DNA of 64,000 nucleotides from Neorhizobium galegae (GCF_017877135.1 NZ_JAGIPH010000005.1:248001-312000), one strand, 5' to 3'. Counted from the stretch's first letter, positions 36,363 through 45,225 are shown. Made by a program: numbers and translations. Notes: generated by a model not told the origin, from the sequence alone.

Positions 36363-37472
36363 TCAGGCCTTCGGCATCGGCCCGACATAGCGCGACTGCG
36401 GGCGAATCAGCCGGCCGGTTTCTTCCTGCTCCAGCACATGCGCCGTCCAGCCCGCCATGCGCCCCGCGGCAAAGACATTGGTAAAGCTGTCGCGCGGAAA
36501 GCCGACCGCCTCCAGAACGAGCGCCGTGTAAAACTCGACATTGGTTTGCAGCGGCCGCAGCGGCTTCTTCTCCTGGAGTAGCGCAAGCGCTGCCGTCTCC
36601 ACCTGTTCGGCAAACCGGATACGGCCATTGCCATCCTTCAGCCTAGCGACGGCCCCCTTCAACACATCGGCCCGCGGGTCGCGCACGCGGTAGATGCGGT
36701 GGCCAAAGCCCATCAGCCGTTCGCCGCGCGCTAACGCATCGGAAAGCCAGTTCTCGATGCGGGAAGCGTCACCGATGGCATCCAGCATGTCGAGGACCGG
36801 CCCCGGCGCGCCGCCATGCAGCGGACCCTTCAAGGCACACAGCGCCCCGACAACGGACGAGAAAAGCCCCGCCTTCGTGGAGGCAATGACGCGTGCGGTA
36901 AACGTGGAGGCGTTGAGGCCGTGATCGGCAACCGTCACCAGATAGGTATCGAGCGCCTTGACCTTGTCCGGCTCGGCCTGCGCGCCCTTCAGCATGCGCA
37001 GGAAATCTTCCGCCTGGGACAGTGATGCATCCGGCTCCACCGGGGAAAGCCCCTGGCCGCCACGGGCAATGGCAGCGGCAAAGACCGGAACGGCGGCAAC
37101 GGCAAGCACCGGATGGGCTGTGGTTTCCTCATCCGGCAGGGCTGCGAGCAGAAGCCGCAACGCCTCCACCGGCGAAAGGCCCGATAGCGCCGGCAGGAGC
37201 GGCTGCATCAGGGCAAACGCCCGACCACGCGCGGTGCCGAGTGCATGTTTGATATCCGCCGCGCTCAAGACCTGCGGCGTCAGATCCCTCCAGAGCAGCG
37301 CAAGCGCTTCCTCGAACGTCCAGTCGGCCATCTCCTGCAGATGATAGCCGCGCAAGATCAGTTCGCCGGCGACACCATCCACATGGCTGAGGCGCGTTTC
37401 GGCGGCAATCACATCATCAAGACCGGGCGCCTGCGATGCGGTGGCGAGTACGGGAGTGCTGGGATGGCTCAT
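36363..37472 (-). CDS. Citrate synthase/methylcitrate synthase-like protein
   Basis: A 369-residue, short-type citrate synthase. The folding landmarks are ETRLSHVDGVAGELILRGYHL, ALKGPLHGGAPGPVLDMLD (first catalytic His) and LMGFGHRIYRVRDPRADVL (second His). The third catalytic position, Asp in NVDFY of most citrate synthases, is Glu here (NVEFYTALVLEAVG). It condenses acetyl-CoA (or propionyl-CoA) with oxaloacetate if active. It is divergent, 104 bases away, from a second citrate-synthase homologue with an HTH domain. The true TCA-cycle gltA is probably elsewhere. Confidence 0.87.
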   Translation of the reverse strand: MSHPSTPVLATASQAPGLDDVIAAETRLSHVDGVAGELILRGYHLQEMADWTFEEALALLWRDLTPQVLSAADIKHALGTARGRAFALMQPLLPALSGLSPVEALRLLLAALPDEETTAHPVLAVAAVPVFAAAIARGGQGLSPVEPDASLSQAEDFLRMLKGAQAEPDKVKALDTYLVTVADHGLNASTFTARVIASTKAGLFSSVVGALCALKGPLHGGAPGPVLDMLDAIGDASRIENWLSDALARGERLMGFGHRIYRVRDPRADVLKGAVARLKDGNGRIRFAEQVETAALALLQEKKPLRPLQTNVEFYTALVLEAVGFPRDSFTNVFAAGRMAGWTAHVLEQEETGRLIRPQSRYVGPMPKA

Positions 37473-37545
37473 GGCATTTCCTCTTTGTGGGATTGTTGTT
37501 GTCAATTCCGCTTGAGAATGTTGCAGTGCATATATATCGTCAATC

Positions 37546-37562
37546 TTGATTCATCCAATCAA
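37546..37562. promoter_or_regulatory. Candidate operator between the divergent citrate-synthase genes
   Basis: TTGATT-CATCC-AATCAA is a perfect 6-bp inverted repeat with a 5-base spacer, in the AT-rich part of the 104-base divergent region, 14 bases before the HTH-citrate synthase start. A dimeric MerR-like protein could bind here; the adjacent gene encodes one. Confidence 0.4.
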
Positions 37563-37576
37563 TGTGAACCTTGCCG

Positions 37577-38767
37577 ATGAGCCTGCGCGAAAAATTCATG
37601 ACTGCCGAAGCCGCTGCTGCCACATTGGAGATCAGCCGGCCGACGCTTTACGCCTATGTCAGCCGCGGCCTGATCCAGACGAGCGGTGCAGGAGACGATC
37701 CGCGCCGCAGGCTGTACAGCGCCCACGACGTGGAGGAGTTGAAGAAGCGCAAGGCCGTCGGCCGGCGGCCGCGAGACGTGGCGGCGACGACGCTCGATTG
37801 GGGTCTGCCGGTTCTGTCCTCTGCCATCACGCTGATCGACAACGGCGCGCTTTATTATCGCGGTCGCAATGCGCTGCATCTGGCCGACACCGAAAGCCTG
37901 GAAGACATTGCCCGCCTGCTGTGGGACTGCGGCGAAGACGACCCGTTCTCTCAGGCAAAGGCGACGCCCGAGACCTTCGACGCGCAATTGCTGGCAAAGA
38001 CGGCAAGTCTGCCGCTGACGGAGCGTTGCCAGTCGCTGCTGCCCTTTATTGCCGTCGGGCGGGCAACGGCCTGGAAGCGCAATCCGCAGCGTCTATGGCC
38101 GGGCGCCTGCGCGCTGCTGCGCACCGTGGCCGGCGCCGCTGTCAGCCGGCAGCCGGACAGCCGGCCGATCGACGCGTGTCTGGCAGACGCCTGGGGGCTG
38201 GATGACAAGGGCCGTGATATCGTGCGGCGCGCCCTTGTTCTACTGGCCGATCATGAACTCAATGCCTCGGCCTTTGCCGTGCGTGTCGTCGCCTCCACCG
38301 GCGCCTCGCTTGGCGCCTGCCTCAATGCCGGCCTGTCGGCACTGAGCGGCCCGATGCATGGCGGCACCACAAGCCTTGTGGAACTGCTGTTCGATGAGGT
38401 GGAGCGCGTCGGCGATGCAGCGACCGTGATCGAAAACCGCCTGCGGCGCGGCGACAGCGTGCCGGGCTTTGACCATCACCTCTATCCGGACGGCGATCCG
38501 CGTGCGCGCGGACTGCTTCCCCACCTGCCGGAAAATTCAGCACAGGCCGATCTGCTGGCGGTGATGAGCGACATGGATGGCAAGCTGCCGAACTGCGATT
38601 TTGCGCTGGTGGCGCTGCGCCGCGCCCTCGGCCTGCCGCAGGGATCGGCGCTGGCGCTCTTTGCCATCAGCCGCACGGCCGGCTGGATTGCCCATGCGCT
38701 GGAGCAGGCGCTGGACGACAAGCTGATCCGCCCCCGCGCGCGCTATACAGGCCCGGCCATCGGCTGA
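37577..38767 (+). CDS. MerR-type HTH domain fused to citrate synthase-like domain
   Basis: A 396-residue protein. The first 65 residues are a MerR-like DNA-binding domain (MTAEAAAATLEISRPTLYAYVSRGLI and RRRLYSAHDVEEL). The rest is a citrate-synthase fold: LPVLSSAITLIDNGALYYRG, SALSGPMHGGTTSLVELL (His), PGFDHHLYPDGDPRARG (His, divergent from GFGHRVY) and LPNCDFALVALRRALGLP (Asp kept). It may sense a citrate-synthase substrate or form a heteromer with the divergent partner. The start at 37577 keeps the residues before TAEAAA that homologues have; 37598 or the TTG at 37571 are alternatives. Confidence 0.85.
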   Translation: MSLREKFMTAEAAAATLEISRPTLYAYVSRGLIQTSGAGDDPRRRLYSAHDVEELKKRKAVGRRPRDVAATTLDWGLPVLSSAITLIDNGALYYRGRNALHLADTESLEDIARLLWDCGEDDPFSQAKATPETFDAQLLAKTASLPLTERCQSLLPFIAVGRATAWKRNPQRLWPGACALLRTVAGAAVSRQPDSRPIDACLADAWGLDDKGRDIVRRALVLLADHELNASAFAVRVVASTGASLGACLNAGLSALSGPMHGGTTSLVELLFDEVERVGDAATVIENRLRRGDSVPGFDHHLYPDGDPRARGLLPHLPENSAQADLLAVMSDMDGKLPNCDFALVALRRALGLPQGSALALFAISRTAGWIAHALEQALDDKLIRPRARYTGPAIG

Positions 38768-38803
38768 ACCGGCTGCCAGTCTCAGAAAAAATTGCAGCGC
38801 CAC

Positions 38804-38830
38804 GGAATAAATCGCACGTCGTCTTCGTAT
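38804..38830 (+). promoter_or_regulatory. Candidate autoregulated ECF promoter
   Basis: GGAAT, a 17-base spacer and CGTAT lie immediately before the ECF sigma gene. The spacing suits an extracytoplasmic-function sigma factor. The -10 ends 8 bases before the ATG, so the mRNA would be leaderless or nearly so. Confidence 0.35.
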
Positions 38831-38838
38831 ACTGGGGC

Positions 38839-39390
38839 ATGAGCGACAAGAGACACCCCTTCGATGTCCTGAACCAGCTGGCAACGCTTCGCCGCTATGC
38901 CCGCTCGCTCGTTCGCAATCCCGACGACGCAGAGGATCTGGTGCATGATGCCCTGGTCAAGGCCTATGAGCGCAAGGCGAGCTTCCGCAACAGTGGCAAC
39001 CTGCGCAACTGGCTGCTGTCGATCGTCCATAACACGCATATCGACCGCATCCGCGCGCGCCGTTCCACCGACAATCGCCACAAGGCCGCCGCCGACATCG
39101 CAGAGACCGTGCATCATGCCGATCCGGACCAGTCGATCCGGCTGAAGCAGTTGCGGGAAGCCTTCTTTGCCCTCTCGCCGGAACAGCGGGATGCGCTGCA
39201 CCTCGTCGCCATCGAGGGACTTTCCTACCAGGACGCCGCAGACGCACTGGCCATTCCCGTCGGCACGCTGATGTCGCGCGTCTCTCGGGCGCGTGCGGCC
39301 TTGCGCGCCTTCGAGGAAGCCGGCCGACGCCCGTCCGAGGGCGCCAACCATCTCAAACTCATTGAAGGGGGACGCGATGAAACCCGTTGA
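38839..39390 (+). CDS. ECF-family RNA polymerase sigma factor
   Basis: A 183-residue sigma factor. Region 2 has LRRYARSLVRNPDDAEDLVHDALVKAYERKASF and LRNWLLSIVHNTHIDRIRARR; region 4 has LSPEQRDALHLVAIEGLSYQDAADALAIPVGTLMSRVSRARAAL. It redirects polymerase to stress-type promoters. The start has only GGGG next to the ATG, not a normal ribosome site. The anti-sigma gene overlaps its end by 14 bases, so the two are translationally coupled. Confidence 0.93.
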   Translation: MSDKRHPFDVLNQLATLRRYARSLVRNPDDAEDLVHDALVKAYERKASFRNSGNLRNWLLSIVHNTHIDRIRARRSTDNRHKAAADIAETVHHADPDQSIRLKQLREAFFALSPEQRDALHLVAIEGLSYQDAADALAIPVGTLMSRVSRARAALRAFEEAGRRPSEGANHLKLIEGGRDETR

Positions 39391-40150
39391 TCCGGTCCAG
39401 TCCGCCGATGTGGAAGCCTATGTGGACGACCAGCTGGATGCCGGCCGCCGTATCGAGGTGGAAGCCTATCTTTCGGAAAATCCCGACATCGCAGCACGGG
39501 TGATGGCCGACCTTGCCATCAAGGGCGAGCTGCGCCTGGCGCTTGCCGAAGGCCATCGCCATGGCCGGCCGGAGACCCGTGAGGCGGCGCGCCGTCTGCA
39601 GGGTGCTCTGTCGCGCGGACGCATTTTTCATTCCCTCCAGCGGCTTGCTGCCACAGTGGCACTGGTTGCTGCCGGCTGGGGCCTCAGCAGCCATTTCGGC
39701 CCCTTCACCGTGTCGGAAGTGGTGGCCTCCGTGCCGCCGCCCGCCTTCGTGGAGGAAGCCATCCGCGCGCATGGCACGTCGGCACTGCGCCACACCATGC
39801 ACTCGCAGCCGGAAGCCCCGCGCTTCGACCCGACCGAGATCCGCTCGGCAACCGCCATCGTCATGCCCGACATCCCGAAGGACTGGCAGGTGGAAGACGT
39901 GCAGATCTTTCCTTCCGCCTTCGGTCCGAGCGTCGAGATGGCGCTGACCGATGGGGACAAGACGAGGCTGTCGCTGTTTGCCGTCCGGCCCGGCAGCTTT
40001 GCCGTGCAGCAGGTGTCCGATGTCACGCAGGAGGCCGTGAAGGCCTCCTACTGGCAGATCGGCGAGGTGGCCTATGCGCTGGTCGCCCATGCTGAAAATG
40101 CCACCAACCTGCGTGGCGAGGCCGAACGCCTTGCAAAATCGCTTTACTGA
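39377..40150 (+). CDS. Membrane-anchored anti-sigma factor
   Basis: A 257-residue protein. The N-terminal cytoplasmic part (MKPVDPVQSADVEAYVDDQLDAGRRIEVEAYLSENPDIAARVMADL) is like the sigma-binding domain of anti-sigma factors, though without the zinc-ligand His-x3-Cys-x2-Cys. A transmembrane helix lies at about 90-105 (LAATVALVAAGWGLSSHF), then a periplasmic domain of about 150 residues. It should hold the ECF sigma factor inactive until an envelope signal. The start follows AGGGGG by 5 bases inside the sigma gene. Confidence 0.87.
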   Translation: MKPVDPVQSADVEAYVDDQLDAGRRIEVEAYLSENPDIAARVMADLAIKGELRLALAEGHRHGRPETREAARRLQGALSRGRIFHSLQRLAATVALVAAGWGLSSHFGPFTVSEVVASVPPPAFVEEAIRAHGTSALRHTMHSQPEAPRFDPTEIRSATAIVMPDIPKDWQVEDVQIFPSAFGPSVEMALTDGDKTRLSLFAVRPGSFAVQQVSDVTQEAVKASYWQIGEVAYALVAHAENATNLRGEAERLAKSLY

Positions 40151-40170
40151 TCAACCACAGGAGACCCCCG

Positions 40171-40881
40171 ATGAACCCCCGTTTCGGATATAATCCGGCC
40201 GTCCAATCCCAGGCCGTCTTCGATGAGGCGCTGCGCAAGCACATGCTGCGCGTCTACAATTACATGGGCCTCGGCCTTGTCATCACCGGCATCGTCGCCT
40301 TCGTCGTGTCCTCGACGCCGGCGCTTTACGTGCCGATCTTCTCGACCCCGCTGAAGTGGGTGGTGATGCTGGCCCCGCTCGCCTTCGTGTTCTTCTTCTC
40401 GTTCAAGATCCAGACCATGTCGGCCTCCACCGCCCAGATGACCTTCTGGGCCTTCTGCGCCGTCATGGGCCTGTCGCTGGCTTCCGTCTTCCTCGTCTTT
40501 ACCGGCGCCAGCATCGCCCGCACCTTCTTCATCACCGCCACCATGTTCGGCGCCACCAGCCTTTACGGCTATGTGACGAAGCGTGACCTGTCGAAGTTCG
40601 GCTCGTTCCTGATGATGGGCCTCATCGGCGTGGTGATCGCCTCGGTGGTCAACATCTTCCTCGGCTCCAGCGCCCTGCAGTTTGCCATCTCGATCATCGG
40701 CATCTTCGTGTTCATCGGCCTCACCGCCTGGGACACGCAGAACATCAAGGAGCAGTATGCGGAAAACTTTGACCAGGAGAGCCAGCAGAAGCTTGCCGTC
40801 TTCGGCGCGCTGTCGCTCTATCTCAACTTCGTCAACATCTTCCAGCTGCTGCTGAGCCTCACCGGCGACCGCGAGGGCTAA
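40171..40881 (+). CDS. BAX inhibitor-1/YccA-family membrane protein
   Basis: A 236-residue protein with seven membrane helices. FDEALRKHMLRVYNYMGLGLVITGIVAF begins the fold; SPLKW..., TFFITATMFGATSLYGYVTKRDLSKFGSFLMMGLIG and FIGLTAWDTQNIKEQY are the family signature, with the AWDTQ motif near the pore. Bacterial members are pH-sensitive calcium-leak channels or regulators of FtsH. It starts 20 bases after the anti-sigma gene and may share its transcript. Confidence 0.93.
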   Translation: MNPRFGYNPAVQSQAVFDEALRKHMLRVYNYMGLGLVITGIVAFVVSSTPALYVPIFSTPLKWVVMLAPLAFVFFFSFKIQTMSASTAQMTFWAFCAVMGLSLASVFLVFTGASIARTFFITATMFGATSLYGYVTKRDLSKFGSFLMMGLIGVVIASVVNIFLGSSALQFAISIIGIFVFIGLTAWDTQNIKEQYAENFDQESQQKLAVFGALSLYLNFVNIFQLLLSLTGDREG

Positions 40882-40927
40882 GCTTGCCCCGCGGTCGTTG
40901 ACCGGCACTCTTTGCCTTCGCCCACCG

Positions 40928-40958
40928 AATGGCCATGTTCTTGCGGCATGGCCATTTC
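40928..40958 (+). terminator. Stem-loop after BAX inhibitor gene, weak terminator
   Basis: AATGGCCATG / CATGGCCATTT with a 9-base loop, followed by CC rather than a long T run. It lies about 47 bases after the stop. Confidence 0.5.
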
Positions 40959-41012
40959 CATGAGATCTTCGCGTTATAGTCCTCCCGTACTCCAGTGCCT
41001 GTCGAGCATGTA

Positions 41013-41684
41013 ATGGCCCTGCCCCAAGACCCACCTGAGGACGCGCAGGACAGCCCAGGCGCCGATCACGGACATGGCGCAGAGCCCTTGAGCTTTTCCG
41101 CCATTCTGAGAACCATGGCCGATGACAAGAGGCGCGAGCGCGTCTCCGTGGCCGATCTTCTGTCGCTGATGCAGGACCGTGCCTTCGGCGCGCTGATCTT
41201 CATCTTTGCCATGCCGAACACCATTCCGACACCCCCTGGAACATCGGTAATCCTCGGCATTCCGCTGGTTTTTCTCGCTGCCCAGATGGCCCTTGGCAAA
41301 GCGCCGTGGCTGCCGAAATTCATCGCCGGCCGCTCGATGCTGCGGACCGATTTTGCCGGCATGGTCGACAAGGCAAGCCCGTGGATCGCCAAGGCCGAGC
41401 GCATGCTGAGGCCGCGCTGGAGAAGTCTGTCCTCGCCAGGCGCCGAGCGGATCATCGGCTGCTTCAGCCTCATCCTTGCGGTGGTGCTGGCGCTTCCCAT
41501 TCCGCTTGGCAACATGCTGCCGGCCGTGGCGCTCTGCATGATGGCCTTCGGCATTCTGGAAAAGGACGGCGTGTGGATTGCAGGCGGCGCCACACTCGGC
41601 GTCGTCTCGCTGTTCCTGGTGGCGGGCGTCATTTACGCCATCATCAAGAGCGCCTTTTTCCTGATTGCAGCCGTCTTTGCCTGA
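41013..41684 (+). CDS. ExoD-family exopolysaccharide synthesis protein
   Basis: A 223-residue membrane protein (the frame is open to an upstream ATG at 40995). The ExoD hallmarks are VSVADLLSLMQDRAFGALIFIFAMPNTIPTPPGTSVILGIPLVFLAAQMALGK and the helix pairs LILAVVLALPIPLGNMLPAVALCMMAFG and LGVVSLFLVAGVIYAIIKSAFF. In Sinorhizobium meliloti, exoD mutants make altered exopolysaccharide and are alkali-sensitive. It converges on the aminotransferase gene with 2 bases between stops. Confidence 0.88.
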   Translation: MALPQDPPEDAQDSPGADHGHGAEPLSFSAILRTMADDKRRERVSVADLLSLMQDRAFGALIFIFAMPNTIPTPPGTSVILGIPLVFLAAQMALGKAPWLPKFIAGRSMLRTDFAGMVDKASPWIAKAERMLRPRWRSLSSPGAERIIGCFSLILAVVLALPIPLGNMLPAVALCMMAFGILEKDGVWIAGGATLGVVSLFLVAGVIYAIIKSAFFLIAAVFA

Positions 41685-41686
41685 CC

Positions 41687-42862
41687 TCAGAGGCTAAAGC
41701 CCGCGAGCCGCTCTTCCAGCCGGCCAATGGTGGCGGCATCTGCATTGGCAAAGGCAAAGCGCAGGTAATTTTCCTGGGCGGCGCCAAAATACCCGCCGGG
41801 AATGCAGGAAATACCGACCTGCCGCGCCAGGGCTTCGGCAACCTCAGCCGACTTTACACCGGCAAACGGATGTTTCACGAAGGCGAAATAAGCACCGACG
41901 GCGGCAAGCTGCCAGGCTGGAAGCTTTGCCATCACCGCCCTCAGGGCATCGGCACGACGCAGGATCTCCAGCCGGTTTTCCTCACGCCAGTCGGCGAGAA
42001 GCGGCAGGGCCTCGGCCACGGCGGCCTGGGCCGCGCGCGGCGCGCAGATCTGCAGGTTGTCCATGATCTTGGCCACCTGCGCGACAAAGACGGGACCTGC
42101 CGTGATGGCGCCGAGACGGTGGCCGGGAATGCAAAAACTCTTGGAAAAGCTGTAAAGCGAGACGAACCCATCCTGCCAGCCCTCTTCGGCAAACAGCGCA
42201 TGCGGCGCAAGACCGGCCGTGGGCAGGAAATCGCGATAGGTTTCGTCAAGGATCAGCCAGACGCCACGGCTGCGGCAGAGTGCAAAGATCGCCTTCAGGA
42301 GGTCCGGCGGATAAACGGCCCCGGTCGGGTTGTTGGGCGACACCAGCGCCAGGGCCTTGACGCCCGCCTCAAGCGCGGCCTCGATGGCCTCAAGGCGTGG
42401 CACGAAGCCATCCTCGGCCGCGCAGGCGACGAAGCGGCTGCGTATGCCCAGCATCGCAAGCGTCGTCTCGTGGTTGAAGTAGTAGGGCTCCGTCATCAGC
42501 ACCGTATCGCCCGCGCCGGCAACGGCCATCACGGCGCAGAGAAAGGCCTGGTTGCAGCCGGAGGTCACGTGAATATTGGTAGCCGTAATGCCGGCGCCAT
42601 AAACTTCTGCCGAGTGGGCTGCATAGGCATCCCGCAGTCTCGCATCTCCCTCGATCGGACCATAGCCTGTGGAGGCAAGCGAGGAGGCCGTCTGCCCGAG
42701 AAGTTCCAGCATCTTCGGATGCGCCGGATAACCGGGCACTGCCTGCGACAGGTCGATCAGCGGCCCGTGCGAGCCATCATAGGCACGCGCCCAGGCTTGG
42801 ACGGAAGGCACCGGCGGCGGCTGGATGGATTGCACGAGCGGATTGAATGCGGGCATGGACAT
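41687..42862 (-). CDS. Class I/II pyridoxal-phosphate aminotransferase
   Basis: A 391-residue enzyme. Features include PLIDLSQAVPGYP, HVTSGCNQAFLCAVMAVAGAGDTVLMTEPYYFNHE, LVSPNNPTGAVYPPDLL, WLILDETYRDF and the PLP-lysine motif SLYSFSKSFCIPGHRLGAI. The best guess is a transaminase of the aspartate/aromatic group; no substrate can be assigned. It is divergent from agmatinase. Confidence 0.88.
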   Translation of the reverse strand: MSMPAFNPLVQSIQPPPVPSVQAWARAYDGSHGPLIDLSQAVPGYPAHPKMLELLGQTASSLASTGYGPIEGDARLRDAYAAHSAEVYGAGITATNIHVTSGCNQAFLCAVMAVAGAGDTVLMTEPYYFNHETTLAMLGIRSRFVACAAEDGFVPRLEAIEAALEAGVKALALVSPNNPTGAVYPPDLLKAIFALCRSRGVWLILDETYRDFLPTAGLAPHALFAEEGWQDGFVSLYSFSKSFCIPGHRLGAITAGPVFVAQVAKIMDNLQICAPRAAQAAVAEALPLLADWREENRLEILRRADALRAVMAKLPAWQLAAVGAYFAFVKHPFAGVKSAEVAEALARQVGISCIPGGYFGAAQENYLRFAFANADAATIGRLEERLAGFSL

Positions 42863-43026
42863 GGAGCGGCAGCCTTACGATGAACGTCCCGGAATAACGG
42901 CGGTCGGGAAACGATTGTCAATTGATTTTGCGGCTCAATTTCGAAGATAATGCCAAAATCGAAGGCAGAAGGAAGCTGCGCTTATTTCCTGCGCAGCTTT
43001 CCGGCAATGGATGAAAGACAAGCCGC

Positions 43027-44079
43027 ATGACTTGGACCCCGGACAAACTGGACGCCCTGCGCGCAAAATATGCGCAAAGCGAAAGCGGCGAGATCTTTGA
43101 TCCGGCCTTTGCCAAAGTGGGCGAGAAGATTTTTCGCAACGGCACGCGCGCAGCTCCTTATGCCGGCGTCCCGACGTTTCTCTCGGCCCCCTACCAGCCC
43201 GTCGCGGCCGACAATCCGGATTTCGGCGATCTGCAGGTGGCAATCACCGGCGTGCCGATGGATCTCGGCGTCACCAACCGGCCGGGCTCCCGCTTCGGGC
43301 CACGGGCGCTGCGCACCATCGACCGCATCGGCCCCTACAATCACGTCCTCGGCTGCGCGCCGGTCTTCGACCTCAAGGTCGCCGATATCGGCGACGTGCC
43401 GTTTCGCAGCCGCTACCGGCTGGAAATGAGCCATGACGACATCGAAAAGCGCTTTGGCCAGATCGTTGAGGCGAGTGTCCTTCCGCTGGCCGTCGGCGGC
43501 GATCATTCGATCACCCATCCGATCCTGAAAGCGGTGGGCAAGAGCCGGCCGGTCGGCCTCATCCATATCGACGCGCATTGCGACACCAGCGGCGCCTTCG
43601 ACCAGACGAAATTCCACCATGGCGGCCCGTTTCGCAACGCGGTTCTGGATGGCGTTCTCCACCCGACGCGCACGATCCAGATCGGCATTCGCGGCTCGGC
43701 CGAATATCTCTGGGAATTTTCCTATGAGAGCGGCATGACGGTGATCCATGCCGAGGAAGTAACCGGTCTTGGCATTCCCGCCATCATCGACAAGGCGAAG
43801 GCGATCATCGGCGATGGCCCGACCTACCTGTCCTTCGATATCGACAGCCTTGATCCGGCCTTTGCGCCGGGAACCGGCACGCCGGAAGTGGGTGGCCTGA
43901 CGACGCGCGAGGTGCTGGAACTGATCCGCGGCCTCAAGGGCATCAACCTTGTCGGTGCCGACGTGGTGGAGGTCGCGCCGCAATATGATTCGACAGCCAA
44001 TACGGCCCATGCCGGCGCGCAGGTTCTGTTCGAGCTTTTGAGCCTGATGGTGTTCAGCCCGGCGCTGTCAAAGGCCTGA
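43027..44079 (+). CDS. speB: Agmatinase/ureohydrolase
   Basis: A 350-residue arginase-superfamily enzyme. The binuclear manganese ligands are in GGDHSITHP, HIDAHCDTSG and SFDIDSLDPAFAPGTGTPEVGG, and VAPQYDSTANTAHAGAQVLFE closes the domain. Agmatinase splits agmatine to putrescine and urea. It has about 35 residues more at the N-terminus than E. coli SpeB. Guanidinobutyrase or related ureohydrolase activity is possible, since this family is hard to assign by sequence. Confidence 0.87.
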   Translation: MTWTPDKLDALRAKYAQSESGEIFDPAFAKVGEKIFRNGTRAAPYAGVPTFLSAPYQPVAADNPDFGDLQVAITGVPMDLGVTNRPGSRFGPRALRTIDRIGPYNHVLGCAPVFDLKVADIGDVPFRSRYRLEMSHDDIEKRFGQIVEASVLPLAVGGDHSITHPILKAVGKSRPVGLIHIDAHCDTSGAFDQTKFHHGGPFRNAVLDGVLHPTRTIQIGIRGSAEYLWEFSYESGMTVIHAEEVTGLGIPAIIDKAKAIIGDGPTYLSFDIDSLDPAFAPGTGTPEVGGLTTREVLELIRGLKGINLVGADVVEVAPQYDSTANTAHAGAQVLFELLSLMVFSPALSKA

Positions 44080-44091
44080 GCCGAGACTTTC

Positions 44092-44122
44092 CACCACCGC
44101 CCCTTTTTAAAGGGCGGTGGTG
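44092..44122. terminator. Strong hairpin between convergent speB and galM
   Basis: An 11-bp perfect stem CACCACCGCCC / GGGCGGTGGTG with a T-rich loop. It has no T run after the stem on either strand, so it may be a transcription barrier rather than a canonical terminator. Confidence 0.5.
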
Positions 44123-44128
44123 ACACCA

Positions 44129-45148
44129 TCAGCTCTTGGAAAACACGTAGTCGGTTTCCTGGCGAAGCAGTTCGCCGGGGCGCAGCACGGCACTCGGGAA
44201 ACCCTTGTGGTTGATGGCATCCGGCCAGATCTGCGTTTCAAGGCAGAGGCCCGCATAGGGCTGGTAGGGCTTGCCGGAAAGGCCCGGCACCGAGGGCACC
44301 AGCTTGAAGGCACAGTAAAGCTGAACACCGGGCTCGGTGGTGCGCACTTCGAGCGAGACACCGGAATTGACGCTGCGCACCAGTGCCACGGAGCGCTTCT
44401 CCACCCGCTCAGGCGACAGGCAGTAATTGTGGTCGAAATCCACCTGCGCGCCAGTCGCATCGGTGCGGGCCACCGGTCCAAGCGCGCGCAGGTCCATCGC
44501 CGTTCCCTCGACCGGCACCAGAACGCCGGTCGGCACCTGCTGCTCGTCGAGTTCCAGATACTGGTCGGCGGCAATCATGATGTCGTGGCCCAGAATGGTG
44601 TCGCGGCCATCCAGGTTGAAGTAGGTGTGCTGGCAGAGATTGGCGAGCGTCGGGGCATCCGTCACCGTCTCGTAGATCACGCTCAGAACGCCATCGTCCT
44701 TCAGCTCATAGGTGGCGGTGACGGTGCAGTTGCCGGGATAGCCGCCGCGGCCGTCCGGGTCGGTCACCTGCAGGATGACCTTGTTTTCGGCGTGCGCCAC
44801 GATCGTCCAGTTGGTCTTGCCAAGGCCATCGCGGCCGCCATGCAGGTGCGTGGTACCCTGCTGGTTCAGATCCAGCTGGTAGGCCTTGCCATCCAGCGTG
44901 AACTGCCCCTTGCCGATGCGGTTTGCCACGCGCCCGGGCGTTGCGCCGAAATAGGAGGAATGCAGCGGATAATCGTCGAAATTGTCAAAGCCCAGCACCA
45001 GCGGCGCCTCATGGCCCTCAAGGCGCAGATCCTGGATGACAGCGCCCCAGGTCATCACATGAGCGGTGAGCCCGCCGCCGGAAATCTTGACCCGGTAGAC
45101 GGTTTCGCCCTTGGGGGTAGTGCCGAAGATTTCGCCCTGTGTCGTCAT
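44129..45148 (-). CDS. galM: Aldose 1-epimerase (mutarotase)
   Basis: A 339-residue enzyme starting MTTQGEIFGTTPKGETVYRV. The family features are GAVIQDLRLEG, GRVANRIGKGQFTLDGKAYQL, GTTHLHGGRDGLGKTNW with the catalytic His, NLCQHTYFNLDG with the second His, and DFDHNYCLSP with the Asp; the general-base Glu is in LCLETQIWPDA. It interconverts alpha and beta anomers of sugars. An ATG seven codons upstream is less likely. Confidence 0.94.
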   Translation of the reverse strand: MTTQGEIFGTTPKGETVYRVKISGGGLTAHVMTWGAVIQDLRLEGHEAPLVLGFDNFDDYPLHSSYFGATPGRVANRIGKGQFTLDGKAYQLDLNQQGTTHLHGGRDGLGKTNWTIVAHAENKVILQVTDPDGRGGYPGNCTVTATYELKDDGVLSVIYETVTDAPTLANLCQHTYFNLDGRDTILGHDIMIAADQYLELDEQQVPTGVLVPVEGTAMDLRALGPVARTDATGAQVDFDHNYCLSPERVEKRSVALVRSVNSGVSLEVRTTEPGVQLYCAFKLVPSVPGLSGKPYQPYAGLCLETQIWPDAINHKGFPSAVLRPGELLRQETDYVFSKS

Positions 45149-45225
45149 GGTATCCGTCCTGCTCCTCATTCTAGTGCGGGCGCAAACTGCGCCATTTCCG
45201 GCAGCTTCGCAATGCTCGAAATAGC

